Positions 1 through 8,671 of a DNA stretch of 64,000 bases are shown here, piece by piece. Source of the stretch: Paraburkholderia kirstenboschensis. GTDB lineage: Bacteria; Pseudomonadota; Gammaproteobacteria; Burkholderiales; Burkholderiaceae. Position numbers and translations under genes: made by a program. Within the stretch, counting starts at the first letter, position 1, and every line of letters begins with the position of its first letter. Below the pieces are notes generated by a model. It searched no databases and was not told the DNA's origin. It worked only from the letters and a program-made list of their open reading frames with translations. The stretch covers positions 62,001 to 126,000 of the forward strand of contig NZ_CAJHCR010000015.1 in NCBI RefSeq assembly GCF_904848585.1, written 5' to 3'.

Positions 1-2
1 AC

Positions 3-977
3 GGCAGCCACGCGATCCGTCATCAATATTCGATCGATAACGTGCAGCAGATCGCGCGCGCACTCGACAAGGCGAAGGTGGACAGCATTGAAGTCGCGCA
101 TGGCGACGGCCTGCAAGGATCGAGTTTCAACTACGGCTTCGGCGCGCACAGCGACATCGAATGGATCGAAGCGGTCGCGGACGTGGTCGAGCATGCGCGA
201 ATCGCGACGTTGCTGTTGCCCGGTATCGGCACGATTCACGATCTGAAGGCCGCGTACCAGGCCGGCGCCCGTATCGTGCGCGTGGCGACGCACTGCACCG
301 AGGCGGACATCTCGAAGCAGCACATCGAATACGCACGCGAACTCGGCATGGACACGGTCGGCTTTCTGATGATGAGCCACATGACCACGCCCGAAAACCT
401 CGCCGTCGAAGCGAAAAAAATGGAGAGCTACGGCGCCAGCTGCATCTACGTGGTCGACTCCGGCGGCGCGATGAACATGAACGACGTGCGCGCGCGCTTT
501 CGCGCATTGAAGGCAGTACTCAAGCCGGAAACGAAGACCGGCATGCACGCGCACCACAACCTGAGCCTCGGCGTGGCGAATTCGCTCGTAGCGGTGGAAG
601 AAGGCTGCGACCGCATCGATGCGAGCCTCGCGGGAATGGGCGCGGGTGCGGGCAATGCGCCGCTGGAAGTGTTCATTGCCGCGGCCGAACGCGCCGGCTG
701 GCAGCACGGCACCGATCTCTACACGCTGATGGACGCCGCCGACGACATCGTGCGGCCGTTGCAGGACCGTCCGGTGCGCGTGGACCGCGAGACGCTGGCG
801 CTCGGTTATGCCGGCGTGTACTCAAGTTTCCTGCGGCATTCCGAAGTGGCCGCGAAGAAGTATGGCCTGAAGGCCGTCGACATTCTGGTCGAGCTGGGCA
901 AGCGGCGCATGGTCGGCGGCCAGGAAGACATGATCGTCGACGTGGCGCTGGACCTGAAGCGCGCGGCCAACGTCTAG
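3..977 (+). CDS. mhpE: 4-hydroxy-2-oxovalerate aldolase (5' end cut by window edge)
   Basis: Class II pyruvate aldolase that splits 4-hydroxy-2-oxovalerate into pyruvate and acetaldehyde, the last step of the 3-(3-hydroxyphenyl)propionate / meta-cleavage pathway. It normally works as a complex with the acylating acetaldehyde dehydrogenase MhpF. The frame is already open at base 3 with the family motif HAIRHQYS, so the true start lies upstream of the window. The HMGL-like TIM barrel is followed by the DmpG communication domain (last ~60 residues, around GVYSSFLRHSE). The metal-binding HAHHN motif lies near visible residue 182. An mhpT-like permease and mhpC follow on the same strand, which supports the assignment. 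A GTG at 42 could be mistaken for the start but would drop conserved N-terminal residues. Confidence 0.93.
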   Translation, partial: GSHAIRHQYSIDNVQQIARALDKAKVDSIEVAHGDGLQGSSFNYGFGAHSDIEWIEAVADVVEHARIATLLLPGIGTIHDLKAAYQAGARIVRVATHCTEADISKQHIEYARELGMDTVGFLMMSHMTTPENLAVEAKKMESYGASCIYVVDSGGAMNMNDVRARFRALKAVLKPETKTGMHAHHNLSLGVANSLVAVEEGCDRIDASLAGMGAGAGNAPLEVFIAAAERAGWQHGTDLYTLMDAADDIVRPLQDRPVRVDRETLALGYAGVYSSFLRHSEVAAKKYGLKAVDILVELGKRRMVGGQEDMIVDVALDLKRAANV

Positions 978-1074
978 CGATTTTTAGAAACCCGCCTGCG
1001 GCTCATGCAGCCGTCGACACCACGCAGCGTTATCGCCACCAAGAGCGATGCTGACAACACATTGGAGACTTGTT

Positions 1075-2319
1075 ATGCAGCGATCAACCAACACCCGCGC
1101 TAACGGCGCCGTTACGATCGGCTTATGCCTGATCGTCGCATTGCTCGAAGGGCTCGATCTGCAATCCACCGGCATCGCCGCGCCGCGCATGGCGCGCGAA
1201 TTTCATCTCGCCGTCGCGCAGATGGGCTGGGCCTTCAGCATCGGAGCGCTCGGCCTGTTGCCGGGTGCGGCGATTGGCGGAAGGCTCGCCGACACGCTCG
1301 GCCGCAAGCGCGTGCTGATGCTGTCGGTGGCGCTGTTCGGTGTCTTCTCGATCGCCACCACGCAGGTATGGGACCTGAACAGTCTGCTGGCCGCGCGCTT
1401 TCTCACGGGGCTCGGCTTGGGCGCCGCAATGCCGAACCTGATCGCGCTGTGCTCGGAAGCCGCATCGCCGGATCAACGCAACACGGCTGTGGGCGCGATG
1501 TATTGCGGCATGCCGTTCGGTGCGGCGCTGGCGGCGGTGATCGGCATCGTCAGTCCGGGCGATGAAGGCTGGCGACATATCTTTTATGTCGGCGGTGTTG
1601 GACCGCTGCTGGTGCTGCCGCTGCTGGCGATCTTCATGCAAGAGTCGGCGCATTTCATTGCCGCGCGCTCGGCAGTGAGCGGCTCGCGTGCTTCGGGCGA
1701 AGCGCGCTCCAGCATTGCGCAGGCATTGTGGAAGGAAGGGCGTGCGGGCACGACCGTCGCGTTGTGGATCAGCTATCTGGGCACGCTGATCGTGCTGTAC
1801 TTCCTGATCAACTGGCTGCCGTCGCTGGTGCTTAGCCGCGGACTCACCCGCGTGCAATCCGGCATCGTGCAGATGATGTTCAACATCGGCGGCGGCATCG
1901 GCGCAATCGTGATTGCGAGCCTGATGGACCGGATCGGCCGGCGGCGTACCGTGGCCGGCATGTATCTTGGCATCGCCGTGGCATTGGCGGCGCTCGTCGC
2001 GGCGAACGGCGGCGCGTCGATGGCGTGCGGTGGCTTGCTCGCGGGGCTTTTCCTGGTTGGCGGCCAGTCGGTGTTGTATGCGCTAGCGAGCAGCATCTAT
2101 CCGACTCATGTGCGTGGCACGGGTGTGGGTGCCGCGGTGGCGGTGGGGCGCATGGGCTCGATCCTCGGACCGTTGATCGCCGGACAGTTGCTGGCAATTG
2201 GGCAGAGCGCGTCCGTTCTGCTGAGCGCGAGTATTCCGTTGATCGCTGTGGCGGCGATTGCGGCGTGGCTCGTCGTCGGCAAGCCGGCGCCCGCTTATGC
2301 GCCAGCCCCCGCGCAATAG
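1075..2319 (+). CDS. mhpT: MFS aromatic acid:H+ symporter, MhpT-like 3-(3-hydroxyphenyl)propionate transporter
   Basis: A 414-residue, 12-helix major facilitator of the aromatic acid:H+ symporter (AAHS) type. The first helix carries the family-like stretch LLEGLDLQSTGIAAPRMA, and the loop 2-3 motif GGRLADTLGRKR is intact. The start is the ATG at 1075, preceded by TTGGAGAC; an in-frame ATG at 1048 has no such site. It lies between mhpE and mhpC on the same strand with gaps of about 100 and 70 bases, so it probably imports the phenylpropionoid substrate for the pathway. The substrate is inferred from position, because AAHS members are hard to tell apart by sequence. Confidence 0.85.
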   Translation: MQRSTNTRANGAVTIGLCLIVALLEGLDLQSTGIAAPRMAREFHLAVAQMGWAFSIGALGLLPGAAIGGRLADTLGRKRVLMLSVALFGVFSIATTQVWDLNSLLAARFLTGLGLGAAMPNLIALCSEAASPDQRNTAVGAMYCGMPFGAALAAVIGIVSPGDEGWRHIFYVGGVGPLLVLPLLAIFMQESAHFIAARSAVSGSRASGEARSSIAQALWKEGRAGTTVALWISYLGTLIVLYFLINWLPSLVLSRGLTRVQSGIVQMMFNIGGGIGAIVIASLMDRIGRRRTVAGMYLGIAVALAALVAANGGASMACGGLLAGLFLVGGQSVLYALASSIYPTHVRGTGVGAAVAVGRMGSILGPLIAGQLLAIGQSASVLLSASIPLIAVAAIAAWLVVGKPAPAYAPAPAQ

Positions 2320-2392
2320 ACGCGGAATGATTTCCGCGCGCGGCCGGGCGGCGTGCGCGGTCAACCCACTCTTTTCAAGTACAGGAAGCAAC

Positions 2393-3259
2393 ATGACCTC
2401 GAATGTATCGGCCATCACCGAAGCATCCACCAGCAAATTCGTGCGTATCAAGGAAGGCGATCGCGACGTGCAATTGCACTACAACGACGCCGGACAGGGC
2501 AGTGAGACCGTGGTGATGCTGCACGGTTCGGGCCCCGGCGCGAGCGGCTGGGCGAACTTCAACCGCAATGTCGAGCCGCTCGTTGCCGCGGGCTATCGGG
2601 TCATCCTGATGGACTGTCTGGGCTGGAGCAAAAGCGATCCGATCGTGTGCGACGGCTCGCGCTCCGAACTCAACGCGCGTTCATTGAAAAGTCTGCTCGA
2701 CGCGCTGGATATCGAACGCACGCACATCATCGGCAATTCGATGGGCGGTCATAGCGCCGTGGCGTTCGCGCTTGCCAATCCGCAGCGTGTCGGCAAGCTG
2801 GTCCTGATGGGCGGCGGCACAGGCGGCCCCAGCCAGTTCGTGCCGATGCCGACAGAAGGCATCAAGCTGCTGCAAGGCCTGTACCGCGAACCGACGATTG
2901 AAAACCTGAAGCGGATGATGAACGTCTTCGTGTTCGACACGAGTGCATTGACCGACGATCTGATGCAGGCGCGGCTCGACAATATGCTGGCGCGACGTGA
3001 TCACCTGAACAATTTCGTGAAGAGCCTCGCGGCCAATCCGAAGCAGTTCAACGACTACGGCCCGCGGCTTGGCGAGATCGCCGCGCCGACGCTGGTGATC
3101 TGGGGACGCGACGATCGCTTCGTGCCGATGGATGTCGGCTTGCGTCTGGTTGCCGGCATGCAGAACGCCGAGATGCATATCTTCGGCCGCTGCGGACACT
3201 GGGCGCAGTGGGAGCATGCGGACCGCTTCAACCGGATGGTGATCGAGTTTCTTGGTTGA
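2393..3259 (+). CDS. mhpC: 2-hydroxy-6-oxonona-2,4-dienedioate hydrolase
   Basis: Alpha/beta-hydrolase of the meta-cleavage product hydrolase family. It hydrolyses the C-C bond of the ring-fission product to give 2-hydroxypenta-2,4-dienoate and succinate. The 288 residues match the usual length. The nucleophile elbow GNSMGG puts the catalytic Ser at 116; Asp 241 (in GRDDRFVP) and His 269 (in CGHWAQWEH) complete the triad. The oxyanion motif HGSGPGASGW is intact. The start is the ATG at 2393 after AGGAAG. It is the last gene of the mhp set in this window. Confidence 0.92.
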   Translation: MTSNVSAITEASTSKFVRIKEGDRDVQLHYNDAGQGSETVVMLHGSGPGASGWANFNRNVEPLVAAGYRVILMDCLGWSKSDPIVCDGSRSELNARSLKSLLDALDIERTHIIGNSMGGHSAVAFALANPQRVGKLVLMGGGTGGPSQFVPMPTEGIKLLQGLYREPTIENLKRMMNVFVFDTSALTDDLMQARLDNMLARRDHLNNFVKSLAANPKQFNDYGPRLGEIAAPTLVIWGRDDRFVPMDVGLRLVAGMQNAEMHIFGRCGHWAQWEHADRFNRMVIEFLG

Positions 3260-3528
3260 GGTGATCCCTGTGAGATGGGGTATGCGTTGGATACGATCAA
3301 TCGGGCTCGATGACGCAGCTGAGCAAACCGAAGTGTGACCTGTCGTGATTGGACGGCGCGGGTCACGTTCACGGCGCTAGTTGCCAGCGCAGCACAGGGT
3401 GCGCACAAGCGGGCAGCGCTCGAGGTCCGACGACCGCGCAGATGAGTATGCCGCGACGAACAGGTCGCGCCTGCGGTCGCGCGCCCCAGTTGCTATGCTA
3501 GTCACCATCGACCAGCACTGGAGCGAGC

Positions 3529-5142
3529 ATGGCCGGCCCGCGAGTTCTTCGTGACGACCCACACCCCGCGCACGTCATCGCTGCGCAAGCGAGCCCGTGC
3601 GACGAGCTCATCGTCCGCGCGCAGCCCACCGCGCTCGACAGTCCGTGCCGGCGCAAGCGTCTTGCGCTCGCCGCGACGATCCTCGGCTCGAGCATGGCGT
3701 TTATCGACGGCTCCGTCGTCAACGTCGCGTTGCCCGCCATTCAGAGCGAGCTCCACGCGAGCGTCGCGGCGATGCAGTGGATCGTCAATGCCTACCTTCT
3801 CTTTCTCGGGTCGCTCGTGCTGGTGGGCGGATCGATGGGCGACAAACTCGGCCGCCGTACAGTGTTCATTGCGGGCATCGCGGTCTTCACGCTGGCGTCG
3901 GCCGCTTGCGGGCTTGCGCCGAACGCGGGCTCACTGATCGCCGGGCGTGCGGTGCAGGGCATTGGCGCTGCGCTCTTCGTGCCCAGCAGTCTCGCGATCA
4001 TCGGCGCCGTATTCGACGGCGAAGAGCGCGGACGGGCAATCGGCACCTGGGCGGGTGTCGGCGCGATTACATCGGCGCTGGGGCCAGTGGCCGGCGGCTT
4101 GCTCGTCGACGCGCTGTCGTGGCGCGCGATCTTCTTTCTCAACGTCCCGCTCGCAGCGGCGACGATTGCGCTCGCGATTTCGTCGGTGCCGAACAGCCAC
4201 AAGCCAGATGCGCCCCAACAGTTGGACTGGCCTGGCGCGCTGAGTGCGGCAGCGGGGCTCGCCGCACTCACCTATGGCCTGACCGAGGCGTCGGCGCATG
4301 GCTTCGCGCATCCGCTCGTACTGTGCGCGATCGGCGTTGGCGTGCTCGTGCTGGCCGCATTCGTGATGATCGAAGCGAAGAGCCGTGACCCGATGATGCC
4401 GCTCGAGGTGTTCCGCTCGCGCGATTTTACCGGCGCCAACCTCGTCACACTGCTGCTTTACTTCGGTCTGGGCGGCGCGTTTTTCTTCCTGCCATTTACG
4501 TTGATCCGCGCGCATGGCTACACCGCCACCGAAGCGGGCGCGGCGCTGCTGCCGGTGCCGGTCATCATCGGCGTGTTGTCGCGCTTGACCGGCGGTCTGA
4601 CGACCCGCTTCGGTTCGCGAGCCCTATTGAGCGCTGGCCCGGGCATCGCCGGAATCGGGTTTGCGATGCTCGCGCTGCCGTTCGTGCGCGGCAGCTATTG
4701 GACCGGATTTCTTCCGGCGCTCGCCGTGCTCGGGCTCGGCATGACCATCACGGTCGCACCACTTACGACGACCGTGATGGCCTCAGTGCCGGGCCACCGC
4801 GCAGGCGTCGCCTCCGGCATCAACAACGCAGTCGCGCGCGTGGCGAGCCTGCTGGCGGTTGCGGTACTCGGCATTGTGTTTGTGTGGTCGCACGACGCGG
4901 CGCTGTCGGCGCGGCTAGACGAACTGCACGTTCCTCACGATGCACGCCAGACCGCGTTACTGCGGTTGGACGCCCAAGCGGGCGCCGCAGCCACCGATGC
5001 CCCTACGCCGCAGCAGACACTCGCGGCGCAGGCGGAAGCCGACGCCATCGTCGACGCGCTGCGCGCCGTCGCGCTGGTGTCCGCCGCATGCGCGTTCGCG
5101 GGAGCGGGGCTCGCCCTGGCAATCATCCAGCCGCGCAAGTGA
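3529..5142 (+). CDS. MFS transporter of the DHA2 (EmrB/QacA) family, 14 predicted helices
   Basis: A 537-residue drug:H+ antiporter-type permease. An N-terminal leader of about 40 polar residues precedes helix 1, which carries the DHA2 signature FIDGSVVNVALPAIQ. Motif A is GDKLGRRTVF, and a motif C-like GPVAGGLLVDALSWR follows, as expected for an exporter. The start ATG at 3529 has GGAGCGAGC just upstream and a possible -10 (TATGCT) near 3493. No membrane-fusion or outer-membrane partner adjoins it, so it probably acts alone in the inner membrane. The substrate is unknown. An internal start nearer helix 1 cannot be ruled out. Confidence 0.85.
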   Translation: MAGPRVLRDDPHPAHVIAAQASPCDELIVRAQPTALDSPCRRKRLALAATILGSSMAFIDGSVVNVALPAIQSELHASVAAMQWIVNAYLLFLGSLVLVGGSMGDKLGRRTVFIAGIAVFTLASAACGLAPNAGSLIAGRAVQGIGAALFVPSSLAIIGAVFDGEERGRAIGTWAGVGAITSALGPVAGGLLVDALSWRAIFFLNVPLAAATIALAISSVPNSHKPDAPQQLDWPGALSAAAGLAALTYGLTEASAHGFAHPLVLCAIGVGVLVLAAFVMIEAKSRDPMMPLEVFRSRDFTGANLVTLLLYFGLGGAFFFLPFTLIRAHGYTATEAGAALLPVPVIIGVLSRLTGGLTTRFGSRALLSAGPGIAGIGFAMLALPFVRGSYWTGFLPALAVLGLGMTITVAPLTTTVMASVPGHRAGVASGINNAVARVASLLAVAVLGIVFVWSHDAALSARLDELHVPHDARQTALLRLDAQAGAAATDAPTPQQTLAAQAEADAIVDALRAVALVSAACAFAGAGLALAIIQPRK

Positions 5143-5381
5143 TGTGCTTCGCCCCACCGGACGCGTTTGGTTGCGGCATCCCTACTTCGATCTTCGCTGG
5201 GACGGGGTGCCTTTGGAGCCGAGCCGCGCGCGCTTTCTGAACTTCACGATAAATCGATCGGTTCAGTAACGAATCCCGCGTGCAAAGATGCTGGATGTAC
5301 GCGAATCGTTGCGATTGTGCTGAACCTCTTGCTCGCCCGTGTATTCGAACCAGGCGGCCTCATGATCATGCGTTCAGTGAA

Positions 5382-5774
5382 TCAAACCGCAGCTACGCAG
5401 TCGATCTCGATGTCGAAACGTCCCGGCCACGCTGGCACGTTAATGAATATTCGTGCCGGCGGCTGCGGGCCGAAGAAACGCCCATAAATCTCGTTGACGA
5501 CCGGGAACATCTCGACCGATGTGCAGTAGACATTGCACTTGAGCACCTGATCGAGCGACGATCCTCCTGTCTCAACGCAAAGCTTCAGTTGCTCCAGCAC
5601 ACGTTGAGTTTGCTGTTCGATAGGGGCATAGAGCACCTCGCCGGTCTGCGGATCGAACGGCGGCAAGCCGGACACATAAAGTGTGTCGCCATGACGCGTT
5701 GCGACGGAGGTCGGCGCCTTCCAGCGCTCGAGCCAGGTGGACAACGGTTCGACACGGATGATTTCGCGAGGCAT
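5382..5774 (-). CDS. RidA/YjgF/TdcF-family protein
   Basis: A 130-residue Rid-family protein. Family members are small trimeric enamine/imine deaminases, or related enzymes, acting in the cytosol. The C-terminal block PPARIFINVPAWPGRFDIEI keeps the conserved Arg that binds the substrate carboxylate in deaminase-competent RidA proteins. The start ATG at 5774 has AAGGAG seven bases upstream. No catabolic partner lies beside it, so the substrate is open. It belongs to a divergent Rid branch, because the N-terminal part (RVEPLSTWLERWKAP) does not resemble E. coli RidA. Confidence 0.85.
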   Translation of the reverse strand: MPREIIRVEPLSTWLERWKAPTSVATRHGDTLYVSGLPPFDPQTGEVLYAPIEQQTQRVLEQLKLCVETGGSSLDQVLKCNVYCTSVEMFPVVNEIYGRFFGPQPPARIFINVPAWPGRFDIEIDCVAAV

Positions 5775-5882
5775 TTGCTACTCCTTGAGTGCAAGACAAT
5801 CAAAGCGAACGGCGCGTATCAGGCGTCGGGATTCGACCGGGGCGTCCAGTGACAGCCTACGACGTGGTCTATAAGAAGAGCC

Positions 5883-6353
5883 GTGAATGCCCGGATTCCG
5901 CCAGAGAACTGCCGCGACGAGATCGAGAAGGCGCATAGGGATGTGAACAACGCGCTGCTGCAAGTACTCGGCGACGGCAGGCTCACCGATGGCAAGGGCT
6001 GCGTAGTCGACTTTAGCAACGCGGTCGTCATTTCGACCTGCAATCTCGATGCGTCGATCATCATGGAGAACCTGGAGAAAAGCGACAAGAATCGCTTCGG
6101 GGAAGGAGATCCGCGAGAAAGTAATGGACACGTTAAAGGCGCACTTCGGTCCCGAATTCCTGAACCGGATAGACGAGATCATTGTTTTCACGGGCCTTCG
6201 CGCGAGAACATCCGGGCGATTGTGCCAATCCAGATAGATCACGTAATGCGGACCGCAGCGGCGCAGGGCGGAGGCGCCTTCCACAAAAGCGCAGACAAGG
6301 TGACGTTGACGACAGTCGAAGCTGAACCAAAGCCCACGGAAACAAAAGGGTAA
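5883..6353 (+). pseudogene. Decayed C-terminal fragment of a ClpB-type AAA+ disaggregase
   Basis: This fills most of the roughly 730-base stretch between the RidA gene and the GntR regulator. The frame from 5883 reads DEIEKAHRDVNNALLQVL, DGRLTDGKGCVVDF and NAVVIST, the Walker B and sensor 1 region of the second AAA+ domain of ClpB. Near 6100 the homology moves to the +1 frame (KVMDTLKAHFGPEFLNRIDE, arginine-finger region). It returns to the first frame near 6200 (ENIRAIVPIQIDHVMRTAA). The small C-terminal D2 subdomain is missing, and a tail-like PKPTETKG follows. No Walker A, D1 or middle domain is present. This is a relic with at least two frameshifts and an internal deletion. Nothing else gene-like is seen from 5775 to 6470. 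Confidence 0.75.
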
Positions 6354-6471
6354 GTCGGCGAGCAAGAAGGGCGCGTCGAAGTCCGCCCAGGACAGGAAAA
6401 ATCCTCGACGACCGATTCCTGATTGCATTGGACGCACGTCCTGCCCTTGACATCCCGCGAAGTTCTCGATA

Positions 6472-6488
6472 TTGTCTGACAACCTGAT
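6472..6488 (+). promoter_or_regulatory. Putative FCD/GntR operator in front of the regulator gene
   Basis: A perfect inverted repeat TTGTC-T-GACAA (6472-6482), continuing as CCTGAT. The 15 bases GTCTGACAACCTGAT recur at 7275-7289 in front of lhgO. FadR-type GntR regulators commonly bind short TnGTnnnACnA-like palindromes. The inferred role is binding of the adjacent GntR protein, giving autoregulation. Confidence 0.6.
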
Positions 6489-6504
6489 CAATGAGGCAAT
6501 GTTG

Positions 6505-7206
6505 ATGCTTGAACTGGAACGTCCGGATTCGCTCGTGCAACGTGTGGTAAGTGCGCTCCGCGCGGAGATCGACGCAGGTCATTTCCCCGCCGAATCGCGT
6601 CTGCCGACCGAGCAGCAACTCTCGGAGCGGCTCAACGTGAGTCGCTCGGTGGTGCGCGAAGCAATCGCCCAGTTGAAGTCCGACGGCGTGCTGGTGGCCC
6701 GGCGGGGAGCAGGATCGTTTATATCGCAGACACCGTCCGGCACGGTTTTCCGGCTGCCGGGCGGCGGCAGCCAGAAACTGAACCTTGCACAGCTGTTTGA
6801 AATGCGTTTGTGGATCGAAACGCAGGCGGCAATGACCGCAGCGCGCCGGCGCACGCCGGAAGATCTGAAGCGAATGAGCGACGCGATTCGCGAGATGGAA
6901 ACCAGGCGCAACGATTTCGACGCTGCTTCCGCGGCCGATGTGGCGTTTCACAGGGCCGTAGCCGCAGCTACCAAGAACGAGTATTTCGTTGCGTTCCACG
7001 ATTTCCTGCGCGGCCAACTGGTCGCGGTGCGTCGCGCGCAGTGGGCCAACACTGCGAGTCAGGCGGGGGACTACGCGCGCCAGGAGCACGGTGAACTCTA
7101 CGACGCGATCGAGCGTCGAGACCATCTTGCGGCCGCCGAGTTTGCCGAGCGGCATCTGCGTGCTGCAGCGAAGCGTCAGAAAATCGAGTTACCTTCCGGC
7201 GATTGA
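6505..7206 (+). CDS. GntR-family transcriptional regulator, FadR/FCD subfamily (probable LhgR-like repressor)
   Basis: DNA-binding regulator of 233 residues from the chosen start. The N-terminal winged helix contains the family pattern LPTEQQLSERLNVSRSVVREA. The C-terminal FCD ligand domain is all-helical, with metal-ligand-type residues (AFHRAVAAAT, later His residues in the EFAERHLRAA helix). The frame is open from a TTG at 6472, but that codon lies inside the palindromic operator. The ATG at 6505 has GAGG eight bases upstream; an ATG at 6499 is also possible. It lies directly upstream of lhgO and shares an operator repeat with it. The GntR protein LhgR is known to repress lhgO in Pseudomonas putida, so the same role is inferred here. 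Confidence 0.85.
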   Translation: MLELERPDSLVQRVVSALRAEIDAGHFPAESRLPTEQQLSERLNVSRSVVREAIAQLKSDGVLVARRGAGSFISQTPSGTVFRLPGGGSQKLNLAQLFEMRLWIETQAAMTAARRRTPEDLKRMSDAIREMETRRNDFDAASAADVAFHRAVAAATKNEYFVAFHDFLRGQLVAVRRAQWANTASQAGDYARQEHGELYDAIERRDHLAAAEFAERHLRAAAKRQKIELPSGD

Positions 7207-7272
7207 ACCTAGCGGCTCCTTCGTGTGGGTGCTTCGGGCCCATGTCGAGAGACGTCCCTTTTTGTCTTTACT

Positions 7273-7289
7273 TAGTCTGACAACCTGAT
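7273..7289 (+). promoter_or_regulatory. Second copy of the putative GntR operator, upstream of lhgO
   Basis: TAGTC-T-GACAA followed by CCTGAT. It shares 15 identical consecutive bases with the site at 6474-6488 and lies 47 bases before the lhgO start. One arm of the palindrome has a single change (TAGTC for TTGTC), so binding may be weaker here. Confidence 0.55.
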
Positions 7290-7335
7290 AAGCGGACGAA
7301 AGAGCAGTCGCACGCTTCGTTCGCAAAAAAGCAAT

Positions 7336-8529
7336 ATGACCTACGACTTTTGCATCATCGGTGGCGGCATCGTCGGACTTGCGACGGCCATGGAATTGTT
7401 GCGGCGGGAACCCTCGGCTTCACTCCTGTTGCTGGAGAAGGAGACGTCGCTCGCGAAACATCAGACCGGGCACAACAGCGGCGTGATTCACGCGGGCATC
7501 TACTATCAGCCGGGCAGCCTGAAGGCCGAGTTGTGCAAGCGCGGCGCCGAGGCGACCAAGACGTTCTGCACCGAGCACGGAATCCCTTTCGAGGTGTGCG
7601 GCAAGTTGCTGGTCGCGTCCAATCCGCTCGAACTGTCGCGTATGACGGCGCTCTACACACGTTCGCAGCAGAATGGTTTGCACGTCGAGCGGCTGGATGC
7701 CGCGGAACTGCAGCGGCGCGAGCCGAACATCGTTGGTATGGGCGGGCTCTTTGTCCACACGACCGGGATTGTCGATTATCGTCAGGTATGCGAAGCGATG
7801 GCGCGAGTCATCAGAAAGTCAGGCGGCGAAATCCGACTCGGCACGCGCGTTACTTCGATAGCAGAAAGTGGCGATTGCGTAACCGTCGGCGCGGACGATG
7901 CTCACTGGCAGGCAAAAAAACTGGTGGTTTGCGGAGGGCTGCAATCAGACAGGCTGGCGCGGCTTGCGGGCGTGAAGATCGATCATCAGATCGTGCCGTT
8001 TCGTGGCGAGTATTACCGCTTGCCGGCCTCCAAAAACGATGTGGTGCGGCATCTGATCTATCCGATTCCCGATCCGGATCTGCCGTTTCTCGGCGTGCAT
8101 CTCACGCGGATGATCGACGGGAGCGTTACGGTCGGACCGAACGCCGTACTCGGTTTCGGCCGCGAAAACTATCCGAAGTTCTCCGTCAATCTGCGTGACG
8201 TTGCGCAATACGCAACCTTCCCGGGCTTCTGGAAAACGATTGGGCGCAATTTCACGTCGGGCATGGGCGAGATGAAGAACTCGCTGTTCAAGCGGGGCTA
8301 TCTCGAACAGTGCCGCAAATACTGCCCCTCGCTGACCGTCGACGATCTGCTGCCCTACGAAGCCGGCATTCGTGCGCAAGCCGTGATGCGCGACGGCACG
8401 CTGGTACATGATTTCCTGTTCGCCGACACGCCTCGCATGGTGCACGTATGCAACGCGCCTTCGCCGGCGGCGACGTCCGCGATACCGATTGGCGCCATGA
8501 TCGCCGACCGCATTCTGAAGCCCGCGTGA
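7336..8529 (+). CDS. lhgO: L-2-hydroxyglutarate oxidase/dehydrogenase
   Basis: FAD-dependent enzyme that oxidises L-2-hydroxyglutarate to 2-oxoglutarate, passing electrons to the quinone pool (LhgD type) or to oxygen. The N-terminal Rossmann motif GGGIVGLA (residues 8-15) and the family stretch HQTGHNSGVIHAGIYY are intact. The C-terminal block NAPSPAATSAIPIG, which contacts FAD, is also present. The 397-residue length is normal for the family. It follows the GntR regulator with an operator copy in between. The ribosome-binding site is weak (only A-rich sequence before the ATG). The 2-oxoglutarate product is also the expected end product of the dehydrogenase encoded at 13449-15056. Confidence 0.93.
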   Translation: MTYDFCIIGGGIVGLATAMELLRREPSASLLLLEKETSLAKHQTGHNSGVIHAGIYYQPGSLKAELCKRGAEATKTFCTEHGIPFEVCGKLLVASNPLELSRMTALYTRSQQNGLHVERLDAAELQRREPNIVGMGGLFVHTTGIVDYRQVCEAMARVIRKSGGEIRLGTRVTSIAESGDCVTVGADDAHWQAKKLVVCGGLQSDRLARLAGVKIDHQIVPFRGEYYRLPASKNDVVRHLIYPIPDPDLPFLGVHLTRMIDGSVTVGPNAVLGFGRENYPKFSVNLRDVAQYATFPGFWKTIGRNFTSGMGEMKNSLFKRGYLEQCRKYCPSLTVDDLLPYEAGIRAQAVMRDGTLVHDFLFADTPRMVHVCNAPSPAATSAIPIGAMIADRILKPA

Positions 8530-8671
8530 CAAGAAGGATAACTGAATAAAAATTTACTTTCGCCGATGATGCGGGTCATCGCCTCATCGGATCCTCTGTT
8601 GCGTGCGCCGGGCATCGGCAAAGCGCAAACCTTCCCTCGTTGGAACCACAAAAGTAACTGGAGACCTGGCA

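Noticed and set aside
5143..5381. Possible small ORFs between the DHA2 pump and the RidA gene
   Set aside because: The frames here lack ribosome-binding sites and domains; I see nothing in this 239-base gap.
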